Position numbers and translations under genes: made by a program. Positions 63,745 to 64,000 of a DNA stretch of 64,000 nucleotides are shown piece by piece; position 1 is the stretch's first letter, and each line of letters opens with the position of its first letter. The notes beneath the pieces were generated by a model. That model was not told where the DNA came from and ran no database searches. It saw only the letters and a program-made list of their open reading frames with translations. The DNA comes from Arthrobacter sp. H16F315 (GTDB lineage Bacteria; Actinomycetota; Actinomycetes; Actinomycetales; Micrococcaceae), in the NCBI RefSeq assembly GCF_024124825.1, contig NZ_JAMXSS010000002.1:682001-746000 (forward strand), written 5' to 3'.

Positions 63745-64000
63745 CTACAGGATGACGGGCTTGAGTCCGTTGTCGGACACCAGCGGCATTCCGGTTTCCA
63801 GCCACTGGTCCATGCCGCCGGCCACGTTCAGGGCGGAGTACCCCTGTCCGGATAGCCACTGGGCGGCGCGCAAGGAACGGCCACCGGTGCGGCAGATAAC
63901 AAAAACGTCCTCGTCCGGGTCGAGGTCCTCGAGCCGCGCCGGGAGCTGGTCCAGCGGGATGTGGAGGGCGCCGGCCGCGTGGCCCGCCACCCACTCGTAG
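63745..64000 (-). CDS. Rhodanese-like sulfurtransferase, 5' part cut by window end
   Basis: The frame is open to the window end, so the N-terminus is missing. The visible 84 residues carry a single rhodanese domain with catalytic-loop Cys in VFVICRTGGRSLRAAQWL and the C-terminal NVAGGMDQWLETGMPL. Such small domains move persulfide sulfur. It precedes pheA on the same strand. Its relation to the CstR-like repressor 63 kb away is unknown. Confidence 0.88.
   Translation of the reverse strand, partial: YEWVAGHAAGALHIPLDQLPARLEDLDPDEDVFVICRTGGRSLRAAQWLSGQGYSALNVAGGMDQWLETGMPLVSDNGLKPVIL

Overview
The window reads as a stretch of high-GC actinobacterial chromosome, most likely Arthrobacter or a close relative in the Micrococcaceae. 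This rests on strong third-position GC bias, many GTG/TTG starts, DisA, Lsr2, ClpC, DUF3180, DUF2342 and bacterial PH-domain genes, and gene orders known from actinobacteria. No transposase, integrase, prophage or CRISPR array is visible.

Layout. 1-6.3 kb: truncated FCD/GntR regulator, CsoR-family repressor with two operators, SGNH hydrolase, dodecin, GlsB-type membrane protein, YtxH-like protein, PrmC-like methyltransferase, PHP protein, tRNA-Lys and a hypothetical protein. 6.4-12.6 kb: a candidate structured RNA, then both phosphate uptake routes: DUF47 plus PiT on the plus strand, and pstSCAB on the minus strand with a PHO-box-like array. 12.7-15.3 kb: FUSC-like membrane protein and radA. 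15.5-24.9 kb: an accessory block between radA and disA holding a SHOCT protein, a Tat-exported multicopper oxidase, a methyltransferase, an acyl-CoA desaturase with its ferredoxin reductase and a divergent PucR-type regulator, a kinase-GAF protein and prfC. 25.4-34 kb: disA, a membrane protein, mutY, the dhaKLM operon, an acetyltransferase and an S9 peptidase.

34-56.7 kb is a long, conserved, mostly minus-strand housekeeping region: clpC, lsr2, lysS, panC, DUF2520, two PH-domain proteins, DUF3180, folKBPE, ftsH, hpt, tilS, a DUF2342 protein, dacB and divergent ppa. It matches the order known around M. tuberculosis Rv3596c-Rv3628c, and disA-membrane protein-mutY matches Rv3586-Rv3589. Thymidine kinase, an alpha/beta hydrolase and an MFS pump sit between lysS and panC. 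56.8-64 kb: esterase, SatD-like HTH protein, HAD phosphatase, serS, diacylglycerol-kinase-like protein, small acidic protein, pheA and a truncated rhodanese.

The dominant oddity is technical. About fifteen single-base frame breaks in fourteen genes, nearly all missing bases in or beside short runs of G or C, interrupt conserved proteins including ftsH. They look like consensus errors rather than gene decay, and I annotate the restored spans. The best biological leads are a roughly 90-nt RNA with its own promoter and terminator (6373-6497), an orphan persulfide-sensor-like repressor with two operators, a DUF2520 protein beside panC as a candidate ketopantoate reductase, and the desaturase/reductase/PucR unit next to a kinase-GAF protein.
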